Assembly (NCBI RefSeq): GCF_010092425.1
Contig: NZ_CP048030.1
Span: 1,561,501-1,625,500 of the forward strand
Origin: Sinimarinibacterium sp. NLF-5-8
Lineage (GTDB): Bacteria > Pseudomonadota > Gammaproteobacteria > Nevskiales > Nevskiaceae
Length of the DNA: 64,000 bases
Direction: 5' to 3'
Shown here one piece after another: positions 9,349 to 18,833 of this stretch. Below the pieces are notes generated by a model. It worked only from the letters and a program-made list of their open reading frames with translations, did not search any database and was not told the origin of the DNA. The first letter of the stretch is position 1, and each line of letters begins with the position of its first letter. A program made the translations under genes and the position numbers.

Positions 9349-10698
9349 ATGCATTTACATTCATCAACGCCTGTCTGGCGCATCGCACTTGCGCTGCTCT
9401 CGGGTCTGCTACCGGCATTGGCCGCCCCCCCGCTGCAGGCTCGTCCGCCCCTGCCGTTTGAAGCCCCGCACCAGCATATCGGCGTGGCCACCTGTGCAGG
9501 CAGCAATTGCCACGGCTCGCAGCGTCCGTTTGACGACTCCGCCGTCCTGCAGAACGAATACTTTCTGTGGCAGCGCGAAGATGCGCATTCCAATGCCTAC
9601 AAACTGCTGCTGACCGCCAACGGCAAGCGCATCGCCCAAAACCTCGGCATCAAGGATGCGGCCAGCGCAGCCGAGTGCCTGACCTGCCACACCGATTATG
9701 TGGACAGCAGCCTGCGTGGCCGTCGCTATGCGATGAGCGAAGGCGTCGGCTGCGAGGCCTGTCACGGCGGCGCACAGCAGTGGCTGGGGCCACACGTCTC
9801 CGGCAACACCCACGCGCAGAACATCGAACAAGGGCTGTATCCGCTGGAAAATCCGCTGGCGCGCGCGCGGCTGTGCCTGAACTGCCACATGGGCACAAAA
9901 GACAAACCCATCGACCACCGCATCATGGGTGCAGGGCATCCGCCGCTGGAGTTTGAACTGGATACGTTCACCAATATCCAGCCCGCACATTTTCGCGTGG
10001 ACAGCGATTACCGCCAGCGCAAACCGGCTTACGCAACAGGGGCACAGACCTGGGTGATTGGCCAGCTGGTGGCCGCCGAAACTTTTCTGGATGGCCTGGG
10101 CAGCCCGCGTTTGAGCCAGCGCGGCCTGTTTCCTGAACTGGTCTTTTTTGACTGCAACGCCTGCCATCACGCGCCCCAGAACCGTCGCTGGAATCCCGGT
10201 GTGGCGGATGCGCTCGGCCCCGGCGAGGTTCGCCTGGCCGACGCCTATCTGACGATGACCGGCGTCATCCTCGGCATTCTGCAACCCCAGGCCGGCGCGC
10301 GGTGGAATGCCGCGCTGGCGCAGTTGCACCGCGCATCACAGCAATCGATGAGCCAAATCCGCGATGCCGCACAAAAACTCAAAGACATCGTGCAGGCCGA
10401 ACTTGTGCCTTTGTCGCAGCAATCCATCGACAAGGCACAGGCCACGGCGCTGCTGCAACGGCTCGCACAGCTGGGCATCGACGGCAAGGCCGGGGACTAC
10501 ACCACCGCCAAGCAGATCTACTACGGTGCCGACGCCTTGGTGGCCTCGCTGCGGCTCAACCATGGCGTCAACGGGCAACCCTTTGAAAAACCGCTGGATG
10601 ATCTGTTCAGCGCCGTCGATGCCGTGCAAAATTACAATCCGGATGCACTGCGCAGCGCCGCACAGAAGCTGCGCACCGTGGCCCAGACACTGCGCTAG
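9349..10698 (+). CDS. Exported multiheme cytochrome c (c554-like)
   Basis: 449 aa from the ATG at 9349, which has GGGGAG upstream; longer in-frame starts would spoil the signal peptide (hydrophobic about residues 11-26). Heme-attachment motifs are CAGSNCH (C49, a CX4CH spacing), CLTCH (C110), CEACH (C135), CLNCH (C176) and CNACH (C269), so up to five hemes. The heme part resembles cytochrome c554-type periplasmic electron carriers. The C-terminal 170 residues are helical and heme-free. It is followed within 10 bases by the PP2C gene. The electron donor and acceptor are unknown. Confidence 0.82.
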   Translation: MHLHSSTPVWRIALALLSGLLPALAAPPLQARPPLPFEAPHQHIGVATCAGSNCHGSQRPFDDSAVLQNEYFLWQREDAHSNAYKLLLTANGKRIAQNLGIKDAASAAECLTCHTDYVDSSLRGRRYAMSEGVGCEACHGGAQQWLGPHVSGNTHAQNIEQGLYPLENPLARARLCLNCHMGTKDKPIDHRIMGAGHPPLEFELDTFTNIQPAHFRVDSDYRQRKPAYATGAQTWVIGQLVAAETFLDGLGSPRLSQRGLFPELVFFDCNACHHAPQNRRWNPGVADALGPGEVRLADAYLTMTGVILGILQPQAGARWNAALAQLHRASQQSMSQIRDAAQKLKDIVQAELVPLSQQSIDKAQATALLQRLAQLGIDGKAGDYTTAKQIYYGADALVASLRLNHGVNGQPFEKPLDDLFSAVDAVQNYNPDALRSAAQKLRTVAQTLR

Positions 10699-10708
10699 GC
10701 CCCATCCC

Positions 10709-11461
10709 ATGTTCCGATTACGACGCCATGCCGGCGGGAGGTCTGTTCTGAAAATCGCACTCGCAGGGGCTTCGCACCCCGGAAAACACCGCGACCACAA
10801 TGAAGACGCCTACACCCTGCTGCCCGAGCACAGCGCTGCGGTCATTGCCGATGGCATGGGCGGTCTGGCGCGCGGCGAAGTCGCCAGTCGCATGGTCATC
10901 GACACCGTCAGCGAATATCTCAGCGCCGGACACAGCGCCGATGACGCCATCCAGCAAGCGCACCGCCGCATCCGCGATCACAGCATCGCCAGCGGCAGCG
11001 AGCGCATGGGTTCGACCGCCGTGGTGCTGTGCCTGTCCCGCAGCGACAACACCGCACATGTGTACTGGGTCGGCGACAGCCGCGCCTACCTGTGGCGGGG
11101 CGGGCAGCTCAAGCAGATCAGCAAGGATCACTCGTTCGTCGAAGACCTGATCGACGCCGGCGCCATTTCTGCAGAAGAAGCCGAAACCCATCCCAACCGC
11201 AATGTGCTCACGCGCGCCGTCGGCGTGCGCGACACCGCGCAGATCAAGGTCGATCACATGACGTTGCCGTTGCAGGCCGGCGATCGCATCCTGCTGTGCA
11301 CCGACGGCCTGCATGGCTATCTGCCGCACGCCCTGCTGCTGGATTGCCTGCAACAGTATTCACAACCGGCGGCACTGGTGGAGGCGCTGGTGGCGCGCAC
11401 GCTGGCCGATTCCGAGGCGGGCGACAACGTCACCGCCGTATGCATGGCAGCAGAAGGCTGA
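10709..11461 (+). CDS. PP2C-family serine/threonine protein phosphatase
   Basis: 250 aa. It has the full PP2C metal-binding set: RDHNEDAY near the start, ADGMGGLARGE, GDSRAYLW, LLCTDGLHG and GDNVTAV at the C-terminus. It should dephosphorylate targets of the kinase encoded 5 bases downstream. The ATG at 10709 has no visible ribosome site. An in-frame CTG at 10748 follows GGAGG with 6-base spacing and would give an N-terminus closer to the family (LKIALAGASHPGKHRDHNED), so the start is uncertain. The frame clearly overlaps only non-coding shadows upstream. Confidence 0.9.
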   Translation: MFRLRRHAGGRSVLKIALAGASHPGKHRDHNEDAYTLLPEHSAAVIADGMGGLARGEVASRMVIDTVSEYLSAGHSADDAIQQAHRRIRDHSIASGSERMGSTAVVLCLSRSDNTAHVYWVGDSRAYLWRGGQLKQISKDHSFVEDLIDAGAISAEEAETHPNRNVLTRAVGVRDTAQIKVDHMTLPLQAGDRILLCTDGLHGYLPHALLLDCLQQYSQPAALVEALVARTLADSEAGDNVTAVCMAAEG

Positions 11462-11466
11462 ACGGC

Positions 11467-13599
11467 GTGTTTGAAGCAGGCACTTTATTGGGGAATTACA
11501 AGATCCTGCGCCAGCTCGGTTCGGGCGGCATGGCCGATGTCTACGAAGCCGAGGATCAAACCCTGGGACGCCATGTGGCGCTCAAGGTGCTGCCGCCCGA
11601 ATTCGGGCGCAACCCGCAGCTGGTGGCACGCTTTGAAAAGGAAGTGCGTTCTTCGGCCTCACTGAATCACGCCGGGATCGTCACCGTCTTTGAAGTGGGC
11701 CGCGCCGAGGGCGTTCACTACTACTCGATGCGCCTGCTCACCGGCGGCGATCTGCGCGACCGCATCGACCAGGGGCTGGATGAGATTCAGGCGCTGATGA
11801 TCCTGCGCGAAATCACCGACGCCTTCGTTCACGCCCACGCGGCCGGGTTTGTCCACCGCGACGTCAAGCCCGAAAACATCCTGTTCGACGAGCAAGGCCG
11901 CGCGGTGCTCACCGACTTCGGCATCGCCAAGGCGATTTCATCCGAATCCAAAATGACCGCCACCGGCGTGTCGATTGGCACGCCGCGCTACATCAGCCCC
12001 GAACAGGCACGCGGCAAAGCCGTGGACGCGCGCGCCGACCTGTACAGCCTCGGCTGCATCCTCTACGAAATGCTCAGTGGCGCGCCGCCCTACGATGCCG
12101 ATGACTCACTCGCGCTGATCTTCAAGCACGTCACCGAACCTGTACCGACGCTGCCCGAGTCATACGCGCGCTACCAGCCGCTGGTGGACTCGCTGATGGC
12201 CAAGGACCCGGCACAGCGCCCGGCATCGGCCACCGAACTGCTGCGCCTGATCGACGAACTGCTGTCGGCCCAGCGCACCATCGCCATGCCCGCTTTCGCT
12301 GCGCCATCCGGCGCGCGCCCCCCGTCCAGCGAAAGCAGCCGGGAGCCGACGCTGATCACCGACGAGCGACGGCGCATCGAAGAACTTGCCCAGGAAGAAC
12401 AGCGCCAGAAGGACGCCGAACGCCAGCGCCGCGAAAACGAGCAGCGCCAGAAAGACGAGGCCGAAGCCGAGGCCAGACGCCAAGCTGAACAGCGCGCACA
12501 GCAGCAGGCCGCAGAAGAAGCCGAACACCAGCGCAAGGCCGCAGAAGAAGCCCGCCGCGCCGCAGAAGAAGCCGAGGCCCGGCGCCAGGCCGAACAGCGC
12601 GCACAGCAGCAAGCCGCCGAAGAAGCCGAACGCCAGCGCAAGGCCGCAGAAGAAGCCCGCCGCGCCGCAGAAGAAGCCGAAGCCCGGCGCCAGGCCGAAC
12701 AGCGCGCGCAGCAGCAGGCCGCAGAAGAAGCCCGTCGCGCCGCCGAAGAAGCCGAGCGCCAGCGCAAGGCCGAGCAGCAGCGGCAGGCCGATGAAGCCGC
12801 TGCACGCAAGGCCGCCGAAGCCGAGGCCGCCCGGTTGCGCCGTGAGCAGACGCAGCAACGCAAGGCCGAGGCTGCTGCGCGCAAGAAAATCGAAGCCGAA
12901 GCACTGGCGCAACAGCGTGCCGCCGCCAAACAGCAGCGCCAGGCCGAGCGCGCGGCACAGCGCAGCGAGGCGCCAGGGTCAAAGCGCAAGCCGCTGATCG
13001 TCGCCGCCATCGGCAGCGCCGTCTGCGTCGCCGGCATCATCGGCTGGCTGAATCACGATGAGGCCACGCAAGCCCCCCCGCCCGCCGCCACAGCCACGCC
13101 CGCAACGGCAACGGCAACGGCAACACCGATGTTGCAGACCGGCGCGCCAACCACGGCACCGTCCGCGCAGCCCACCGCAACCTTGATGACCACACCATCA
13201 CCCGCGCCCGCTGCCCTGCCCACGCCCACGCCTGCACCAACCCCTCGTCCCACAGCGGCACCGACGCCTGTGCCAACGCCTGTACCAACGCCTCGTCCCA
13301 CAGCAGCGCCGACCGCCAAAGCCACGGCCAAGGCAACACCTGTGCAGACGCCTGACGATGCCGCGCGCCAGGCGCAGCGCAGAGCCGAGCAACAGGCCGC
13401 CGCCGCAGCCCAAAAACAAAAGGAACAGGCCGAACAAGCCCGTCGTGAACGCGAACAGGCCGAACAGGCCGCCAGGCTGCAAGCCGAGCAGCGCGCACAG
13501 GCCGAACAACGAGCCCGGCAAGAAGCCGAAGCGCGCGCCGCACAACCCACTCCGACGCCAACGCCCAAGCGCAGACCGATGGGGCCGGTGGGCTTCTGA
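11467..13599 (+). CDS. Transmembrane serine/threonine protein kinase with long Ala/Glu/Gln coiled coils
   Basis: 710 aa from a GTG at 11467. The N-terminal Hanks-type kinase (about residues 10-270) has GSGGMADVY, VALKVL, HRDVKPEN, TDFGIAKA and SPEQARG, so it should be active. Residues about 300-505 are a charged A/E/Q/R-rich coiled coil with near-repeated blocks (EEARRAAEEAEARRQAEQRA and variants). A single membrane helix follows (PLIVAAIGSAVCVAGIIGWL), then a Pro/Thr/Ala-rich stretch full of PTP repeats and a second charged coil, both predicted periplasmic. The layout recalls TolA or PknB-like sensors without PASTA domains. Paired with the upstream PP2C gene. Confidence 0.9.
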   Translation: MFEAGTLLGNYKILRQLGSGGMADVYEAEDQTLGRHVALKVLPPEFGRNPQLVARFEKEVRSSASLNHAGIVTVFEVGRAEGVHYYSMRLLTGGDLRDRIDQGLDEIQALMILREITDAFVHAHAAGFVHRDVKPENILFDEQGRAVLTDFGIAKAISSESKMTATGVSIGTPRYISPEQARGKAVDARADLYSLGCILYEMLSGAPPYDADDSLALIFKHVTEPVPTLPESYARYQPLVDSLMAKDPAQRPASATELLRLIDELLSAQRTIAMPAFAAPSGARPPSSESSREPTLITDERRRIEELAQEEQRQKDAERQRRENEQRQKDEAEAEARRQAEQRAQQQAAEEAEHQRKAAEEARRAAEEAEARRQAEQRAQQQAAEEAERQRKAAEEARRAAEEAEARRQAEQRAQQQAAEEARRAAEEAERQRKAEQQRQADEAAARKAAEAEAARLRREQTQQRKAEAAARKKIEAEALAQQRAAAKQQRQAERAAQRSEAPGSKRKPLIVAAIGSAVCVAGIIGWLNHDEATQAPPPAATATPATATATATPMLQTGAPTTAPSAQPTATLMTTPSPAPAALPTPTPAPTPRPTAAPTPVPTPVPTPRPTAAPTAKATAKATPVQTPDDAARQAQRRAEQQAAAAAQKQKEQAEQARREREQAEQAARLQAEQRAQAEQRARQEAEARAAQPTPTPTPKRRPMGPVGF

Positions 13600-13626
13600 A
13601 AACCCGGCAAAAACAGCGTTTGTCGT

Positions 13627-14331
13627 CTATGCAGCCGCTGCGCGCAGCCGCCCACCGTCGAGGGTCAGAACCCGTTCCATGCGCCGTGCCAGGGTCATGT
13701 CGTGGGTCACCACCACCAGGCTGGTGCCCAGCTCACGATTGAGTTCGAGCATCAGGTCAAACACCCGCTCAGCGGTACCACGGTCGAGGTTTCCGGTCGG
13801 CTCATCCGCCAGCACGCAGGCCGGCTGCGTCACCAGCGCGCGCGCCACCGCTGCACGTTGACGTTCACCGCCCGATAACTCGCCCGGTTTATGCGCAGTG
13901 CGCGCGCCCAGACCCACGCGTTCTAGCAATTCTTGCGCGCGCGCGTAAGCCTGTTTGTGCGGCAGGCGCCGGATCAGCAGCGGCAGGGCAACGTTTTCCA
14001 GCGCCGTGAACTCCGCCAGCAGATGATGGAATTGATACACAAATCCCAGCGCCTGATTGCGCAGACGCCCGCGCGCGGCTTCGCTCAAGGCCGACATGCC
14101 TACGCCATTGACCCAGACCTCGCCCGCACTGGCGCGATCCAGGCCGCCGAGGCAGTGCAGCAGCGTCGATTTGCCGCTGCCGCTGGCGCCGACAATGGCA
14201 ATGCGCTCACCGCGCGCCACCGCCAGATCGACGCCGTCGAGCACGTTCAGATGCAGGCGGCCATCGTCAAAGGTCTTGGACAAGCCCTGCGCGCGCAAAA
14301 TCGCCGAAGGGTGATCGGGCTGATTACTCAT
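13627..14331 (-). CDS. lolD: LolD, ATPase of the lipoprotein-releasing ABC transporter
   Basis: 234 aa from the ATG at 14331. It powers extraction of outer-membrane lipoproteins from the inner membrane and their hand-over to LolA. Walker [10 protein letters not shown], signature LSGGERQR and Walker [12 protein letters not shown] are all present. The start overlaps the lolC stop by 8 bases. Upstream in-frame sequence lies within lolC and is not used. Confidence 0.95.
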   Translation of the reverse strand: MSNQPDHPSAILRAQGLSKTFDDGRLHLNVLDGVDLAVARGERIAIVGASGSGKSTLLHCLGGLDRASAGEVWVNGVGMSALSEAARGRLRNQALGFVYQFHHLLAEFTALENVALPLLIRRLPHKQAYARAQELLERVGLGARTAHKPGELSGGERQRAAVARALVTQPACVLADEPTGNLDRGTAERVFDLMLELNRELGTSLVVVTHDMTLARRMERVLTLDGGRLRAAAA

Positions 14332-15583
14332 AGCGCAATGCCTCCGCCGGTTGCAGCCTGGACGCGCGCCATGCCGGATACAGCGTGGACAGCAGCCCCA
14401 GCGTGAGCGACAGTCCGGCAATGCGGATCACGTCCTGCAATTTGAGCTCGGACGGCAGATCGCTGATGTAATACACATCGGGCGATAAAAACTGCTGGCC
14501 GGTGAGGTGTTCCAGCAGCGGCACCAGACTTTCGACATTGAGCGCCAGTGCCACACCGCCGGCAACGCCCAGCAAGGTGCCGACAAAGCCGATCACCGAT
14601 CCCTGAACCATGAAAATCGCCATGATCGAACGCGGTGCGGCGCCCAGTGTGCGCAAAATGGCAATGTCGGCCTGTTTGTCCTGCACCACCATCACTAGGG
14701 TGGAGACGATGTTGAACGCGGCCACGCCGACGATCAGCGACAAAATGATGAACATGACCATTTTTTCAGTCTTGACCGCGCGGAAAAAGTTGGCATGACT
14801 GCGCGTCCAGTCGTTGACGTAAAACAGCCCGTTCAGCTCCGAAGCCAGCGCGCGCGCCACCTGCGGCGCGGCAAACAGATCATGCAATTTGAGGCGCACG
14901 CCGGTGACGCCCTCGCCCATCCGCAGCAACGCCTGGGCATCGTTCAGGTGCACCAGAATCAGGCCGCGATCAAACTCATACATGCCCACCCGAAAAATCC
15001 CGCTGACGGTAAAGCGCCTGAAGCGCGGCATCACCCCGGCGGGGGTGACATTGGCCTGGGGGATCATCAAATCCACCTTGTCGCCAATGGTTGCGCCCAG
15101 CGCGGTGGCCAGCTCGTAGCCGAGCACGATGTTGTACTCACCGGCCTTGAGGCTATCCAGCGAACCCGCCTTCATGTGCGCGGCAATGTCTGAAACCCGG
15201 GTTTCTTCTTCCGGCAACACCCCGCGCAGCAGGGTTCCCGACAACTCCCCGCCAACCTTGACCATGCCCTCGCCTTCGATATACGGCGCAATCCCGGCAA
15301 TCTGGCGATGAATATCGGGGTTGGCCTCGGCCTGTCGCGCCACCGAGGGCCAATCTTCGAGACTGCCGCGATAGGCTGAAATCGTCGCGTGCGAGGCCAT
15401 GCCCAGAATACGCACGCGCAGCTCACGCTCAAAGCCGTTCATCACCGACAGCACCGTGATCAGCGCCGTCACGCCAATGGCGATGCCAAGCATCGAAGCC
15501 AGCGAGATGAACGAAATAAAATGATTGCGGCGCTTGGCGCGCGTATAGCGCAAGCCCGCATAAAGTTCATATGGGTTTTTCAT
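14324..15583 (-). CDS. lolC: LolC/LolE-type permease of the lipoprotein-releasing system
   Basis: 419 aa, with the typical start [21 protein letters not shown] first membrane helix (about residues 22-48) is followed by a large periplasmic domain and three C-terminal helices (about 272-300, 318-345, 380-400) in the FtsX-like permease fold. Only one LolC/E-type gene is present next to lolD, so this may be the LolF-like single permease arrangement or the second gene may be elsewhere. Confidence 0.92.
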   Translation of the reverse strand: MKNPYELYAGLRYTRAKRRNHFISFISLASMLGIAIGVTALITVLSVMNGFERELRVRILGMASHATISAYRGSLEDWPSVARQAEANPDIHRQIAGIAPYIEGEGMVKVGGELSGTLLRGVLPEEETRVSDIAAHMKAGSLDSLKAGEYNIVLGYELATALGATIGDKVDLMIPQANVTPAGVMPRFRRFTVSGIFRVGMYEFDRGLILVHLNDAQALLRMGEGVTGVRLKLHDLFAAPQVARALASELNGLFYVNDWTRSHANFFRAVKTEKMVMFIILSLIVGVAAFNIVSTLVMVVQDKQADIAILRTLGAAPRSIMAIFMVQGSVIGFVGTLLGVAGGVALALNVESLVPLLEHLTGQQFLSPDVYYISDLPSELKLQDVIRIAGLSLTLGLLSTLYPAWRASRLQPAEALRYE

Positions 15584-15647
15584 GCGCGCGCATTAGACCA
15601 CAGCTCACGCTGATATAGTCGCGGCACGTTTTTACACGGGGCTTTCG

Positions 15648-15977
15648 ATGATCAAGACCGCCGTTTTTGCTGCCGTACTGACACTGGCCGCGTTGCTGCC
15701 GACACAGGCCGAGACGCTGACGCTGCCCACACCGCCTGGCGCCGAGGGCAACTTTCCCATCCAGGGCAGTCGCCAGGCCGAGGTGTTGCGCAGCTTTGGC
15801 GAACCGACGCGCCGCCATCCACCGATCAGCGGCCACAACGCGCGCCAACCCCCGATCACGCGCTGGGATTACCCCGGCTATTCGGTATTTTTTGAGCGCA
15901 ATACCGTGATTGATGTGGTTCGCCGCGATGTGCCCATGCCGTTGCAACACACCGACGGGTTGATCACCGCGCCCTAG
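15648..15977 (+). CDS. Small exported conserved hypothetical protein
   Basis: 109 aa. A signal peptide (MIKTAVFAAVLTLAALLPTQA, cleaved near residue 21) precedes a short domain with GEPTRRHPPISG, PPITRWDYPGYSVFFE and a following VIDVV strand. Proteins with this 'GEP...PPITRW.YP.F.VYFE' pattern are common uncharacterised periplasmic proteins in gammaproteobacteria and may adopt a BamE/SmpA-like fold. It is divergent from lolC and ends just before a hairpin terminator. Confidence 0.75.
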   Translation: MIKTAVFAAVLTLAALLPTQAETLTLPTPPGAEGNFPIQGSRQAEVLRSFGEPTRRHPPISGHNARQPPITRWDYPGYSVFFERNTVIDVVRRDVPMPLQHTDGLITAP

Positions 15978-16007
15978 CCGCGCACGCGGTAAAATGGGCA
16001 AACCTTC

Positions 16008-16030
16008 GGGGCGCGCGCAGCGCCCCTTTT
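16008..16030 (+). terminator. Rho-independent terminator
   Basis: GGGGCGC and GCGCCCC flank a 5-base loop, followed by TTTT. It closes the small exported-protein gene ending at 15977, just upstream of aguA. Confidence 0.75.
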
Positions 16031-16046
16031 ATTTGAGTGCCCCATC

Positions 16047-17066
16047 ATGACCGTGAGCTTTCCCGCTGAATGGGCGCCGCAGCGCGCCGTGCAACTGACC
16101 TGGCCGCGTCCCGACGGCGACTTTGCCCGCGATTTTGACGCGGTTGAATCCACCTTCATCACCCTCGCCGTCGCCATTGCCCAGCGCCAGGACCTGATTG
16201 TGGCCTGCGGCGACAACACCGCCGATCTGCGCGCGCGCCTGATCAACGCCGGTGCGCCTGCGGCGCGACTGCATCTGTTCAGCGTACCGGCCAACGACGT
16301 CTGGGCGCGCGACCACGGCCCGATCACGGTGGTGCGCAACGGCAACGCCGTGCATCTGGATTTTGTCTTCAACGGCTGGGGCAACAAGTTTGAAGCCGGG
16401 CTGGACAACCAGATCACCCAGGCACTGGCCGCACAAGGCGTCTGGCAGGCTCCGGTTGAGTCCCTGGATTTTGTGCTCGAAGGCGGCGGCATCGAAAGCG
16501 ATGGTCTGGGCACCCTGCTCACCACCGAGCGCTGCCTGCTCGCCCCCACTCGCAACCCGCAGTTTTCCAAAGCGCAAATCGAAGAAAAACTCAAAACCTG
16601 GTTTGGCGTCAGCCGCGTGCTCTGGCTGCGCCACGGCGATCTGATCGGCGACGACACCGACGGCCACATCGACACCATCGCCCGTTTCTGCAACCCCGGC
16701 ACCATCGCCTATCAGTCCTGCGACGATCACAGCGACGCCCATTTTGACGACCTTGCCGCCCTGCAAACCGAACTGCGTGGACTGCGCCAGTCCAATGGCC
16801 AGCCCTACACCCTGATCCCGCTGCCGCTGCCGCGCGCGATTTTTGACGACGAGGGCCAACGCCTGCCCGCCGGGTATCCCAACTTCCTGATTCTCAACGG
16901 CGCCGTTCTCGTCCCCACCTACGGCGACGCGGATAACGACGCACTGGCACTGCAACGGCTGCGCCCGGCGTTTCCCGACCGCACGGTCATCGGCATCGAC
17001 TGCCGCGCGCTGATCGCCCAATACGGCAGCCTGCACTGCGTGACGATGCAGATCCCCCAAATCTGA
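16047..17066 (+). CDS. aguA: Agmatine deiminase
   Basis: 339 aa. It converts agmatine to N-carbamoylputrescine and ammonia, a step of the arginine-decarboxylase route to putrescine. The guanidine-modifying fold is recognised by NDVWARDHGPI, the GGGIESDG motif, HGDLIGDDTDGHIDT and the C-terminal nucleophile Cys in SLHCVTMQIP. The aguB gene follows 78 bases downstream on the same strand, completing the pathway to putrescine. Confidence 0.95.
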   Translation: MTVSFPAEWAPQRAVQLTWPRPDGDFARDFDAVESTFITLAVAIAQRQDLIVACGDNTADLRARLINAGAPAARLHLFSVPANDVWARDHGPITVVRNGNAVHLDFVFNGWGNKFEAGLDNQITQALAAQGVWQAPVESLDFVLEGGGIESDGLGTLLTTERCLLAPTRNPQFSKAQIEEKLKTWFGVSRVLWLRHGDLIGDDTDGHIDTIARFCNPGTIAYQSCDDHSDAHFDDLAALQTELRGLRQSNGQPYTLIPLPLPRAIFDDEGQRLPAGYPNFLILNGAVLVPTYGDADNDALALQRLRPAFPDRTVIGIDCRALIAQYGSLHCVTMQIPQI

Positions 17067-17144
17067 GGGCTGGCGCGTGCGCCAGCCTGCTGCGGACAAT
17101 CGGCGATAATCCGCGCGCTTTTTTGGTTTTGACGAGTTGCCGTG

Positions 17145-18032
17145 ATGAAACAAAACATTCTGCGTGTGGGACTGGTTCAGCAAGCGTGCACGGCCGTGCG
17201 CGCCGAAAACCTGGCCAAATCCGAAGCCGGCATCCGTCAGGCCGCCGCACAGGGCGCGCGCCTGGTGATGCTGCAAGAGATTCATACCTCCCTGTATTTT
17301 TGCCAGCACGAATCCACCGACTTGTTCGATCTGGCCGAGCCGATCCCCGGCCCCTCCACCCAATGGCTGGGCGCGCTGGCGCAAGAGCTGAACATCGTGC
17401 TGGTCGGCTCTTTGTTTGAGCGCCGCGCGCCGGGGCTGTACCACAACACCGCCGTGGTCATGGACAGCGACGGCACGCTCGCCGGGGTCTATCGCAAAAT
17501 GCACATCCCTGACGATCCCGGCTACTACGAAAAGTTTTACTTCACCCCCGGCGATCTGGGCTTTGAACCGATCCAGACCCGCGTTGGCCGCCTTGGATTG
17601 CTGGTCTGCTGGGATCAGTGGTACCCCGAAGCTGCGCGCCTGATGGCGCTGGCCGGCGCCGATCTGCTGCTCTACCCCACCGCCATCGGCTGGAATCCGG
17701 CGGACGACGCCGACGAACAAACCCGCCAGCGTGACGCCTGGGTCACCATCCAGCGCGCGCACGCCGTCGCCAATGGCCTGCCGGTGATCGTTGCCAACCG
17801 CGTCGGTTTTGAAGCCGACCCCACAGGACAAACCCAAGGCTCCCAGTTCTGGGGGCACAGCTTTGTCGCCGGCCCACAGGGCGAGTTTTTGGCCGTGGGC
17901 GGCACCGATGAAGAGGTGCTGGTCACCGACCTCGACCTCGCGCGCAGTGAAAACGTGCGCCGCTGGTGGCCGTTTTTACGCGACCGCCGGATCGATGCCT
18001 ACGGAGATCTGCTGCGGCGGTTCAGAGACTAA
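17145..18032 (+). CDS. aguB: N-carbamoylputrescine amidase
   Basis: 295 aa from the ATG at 17145; a GTG one codon earlier is possible. This nitrilase-superfamily enzyme hydrolyses N-carbamoylputrescine to putrescine. The Glu-Lys-Cys triad is visible as MLQEIHTS, YRKMHIPDDPGYYEKFYF and LVCWDQWYPE. It pairs functionally with aguA just upstream. Confidence 0.95.
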   Translation: MKQNILRVGLVQQACTAVRAENLAKSEAGIRQAAAQGARLVMLQEIHTSLYFCQHESTDLFDLAEPIPGPSTQWLGALAQELNIVLVGSLFERRAPGLYHNTAVVMDSDGTLAGVYRKMHIPDDPGYYEKFYFTPGDLGFEPIQTRVGRLGLLVCWDQWYPEAARLMALAGADLLLYPTAIGWNPADDADEQTRQRDAWVTIQRAHAVANGLPVIVANRVGFEADPTGQTQGSQFWGHSFVAGPQGEFLAVGGTDEEVLVTDLDLARSENVRRWWPFLRDRRIDAYGDLLRRFRD

Positions 18033-18101
18033 AAAGCGCCGCGTGACGGGGGAACGGCCATTTGAACCCAGCCCTGATCGCGCGCGCGGCAAATACCCGT
18101 C

Positions 18102-18121
18102 ATTGCGGCGAAAGCCGCAAT
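18102..18121. repeat. Short extragenic palindrome
   Basis: ATTGCGGC and GCCGCAAT form a perfect 8-bp stem with a GAAA loop, in the 288-base gap after aguB. The pattern (CATTGCGGCGAAAGCCGCAATCCAG) resembles dispersed REP-like repeats of many proteobacterial genomes. No second copy was noticed in the window. The rest of the gap shows no gene. Confidence 0.4.
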
Positions 18122-18320
18122 CCAGAAACCCTTCGATGAACAACCCAAACCCGCCACTGGCCTCTGCCTGCACAAGAATGACGCCCCAAAGCAGCGCGCG
18201 CCCTCACAAAATCGCGGCGGCGTGCCGCACCAAGGCATTCCAGGATGGACGCTCCTGTGCATCCACTGCCTGGATTTGAAGCGCGCGCTTTTCATTTCCA
18301 TCACCTGAAGACTTTCAACC

Positions 18321-18539
18321 ATGGATCTCACCTGGGGCGTCAAGCTCTTTGCCTCACCCCTGCTCATCGGCCTGGCCAGCCTCGCGGGCAGGCGCTGGGG
18401 GCCGACGGCCGCCGGACTGCTGGGCGGACTGCCACTGGTCGGCGGGCCTGTCATCATCGCCATTTGGCTGGAACAGGGCTTGGATTACACCCAGCCTGCG
18501 GTGGCCGCAGCGCCGGCGGGGATGTGGGCCAATATCGTT
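18321..18539 (+). pseudogene. 5' part of a membrane-protein gene interrupted by a transposon
   Basis: The first 73 codons (MDLTWGVKLFASPLLIGLAS...) encode two to three hydrophobic segments. The frame runs into the transposon at 18540 and stops inside it at 18597-18599 after 20 foreign codons. The missing part continues at 32058. Removing the insert and one copy of the 8-bp duplication restores a single frame of 260 codons. The restored protein looks like a multi-helix inner-membrane protein of unknown function. Confidence 0.9.
18532..18539. repeat. Target-site duplication, left copy
   Basis: ATATCGTT lies immediately before the left terminal repeat and is repeated at 32050-32057 directly after the right terminal repeat. 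An 8-bp duplication is typical of ISL3-family elements. Confidence 0.93.
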
Positions 18540-18564
18540 GGGTATCCGGAATACAGTGTGGGTT
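18540..18564 (+). repeat. Left terminal inverted repeat
   Basis: Starts GGGTATCCGGAATA, then a short variable part and TGTGGGTT. The right end read inward starts with the same 14 bases and then has TGTGGATT at the same place. Confidence 0.92.
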
Positions 18565-18833
18565 CGATGACAAATCCGCGTGTGACATGTGATCTGTAAA
18601 GCAGAATTGTATGTGGGTAATCCCTGTGTGATTATCGGCTCGTGAACTGGAACACTGCGTGGCGTTCGATCCCCCCCCTTCACGGACACTTTAGAAACAG
18701 GCCACAGTGGCTGAACAGGGCACCGATATCCCCAGCGAACAAGATCCAGTCCCGACTTCGAGTGAGAAGCCGTTGAGTTGTCCCGTCACGCAGATAGTAA
18801 TGTGGCCCAGGCCGCATGGCATATCGGCATGCG
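18565..18833. other. Left-end non-coding part of the transposon
   Basis: About 270 bases between the left terminal repeat and the end of the ferredoxin reductase gene. No gene or clear terminator was recognised. A C-rich run near 18670 is the only compositional oddity. Confidence 0.5.

Noticed and set aside
12160-12912. Leu/Gly/Phe-rich frames opposite the kinase coil that look like membrane proteins
   Set aside because: They are the reverse reading of repetitive GCC/GAA/CAG codons of the coiled coil.
16029-17858. 609-codon open frame on the minus strand across aguA and aguB
   Set aside because: It runs antisense through two clear enzymes and their intergenic gap, with no recognisable domain.
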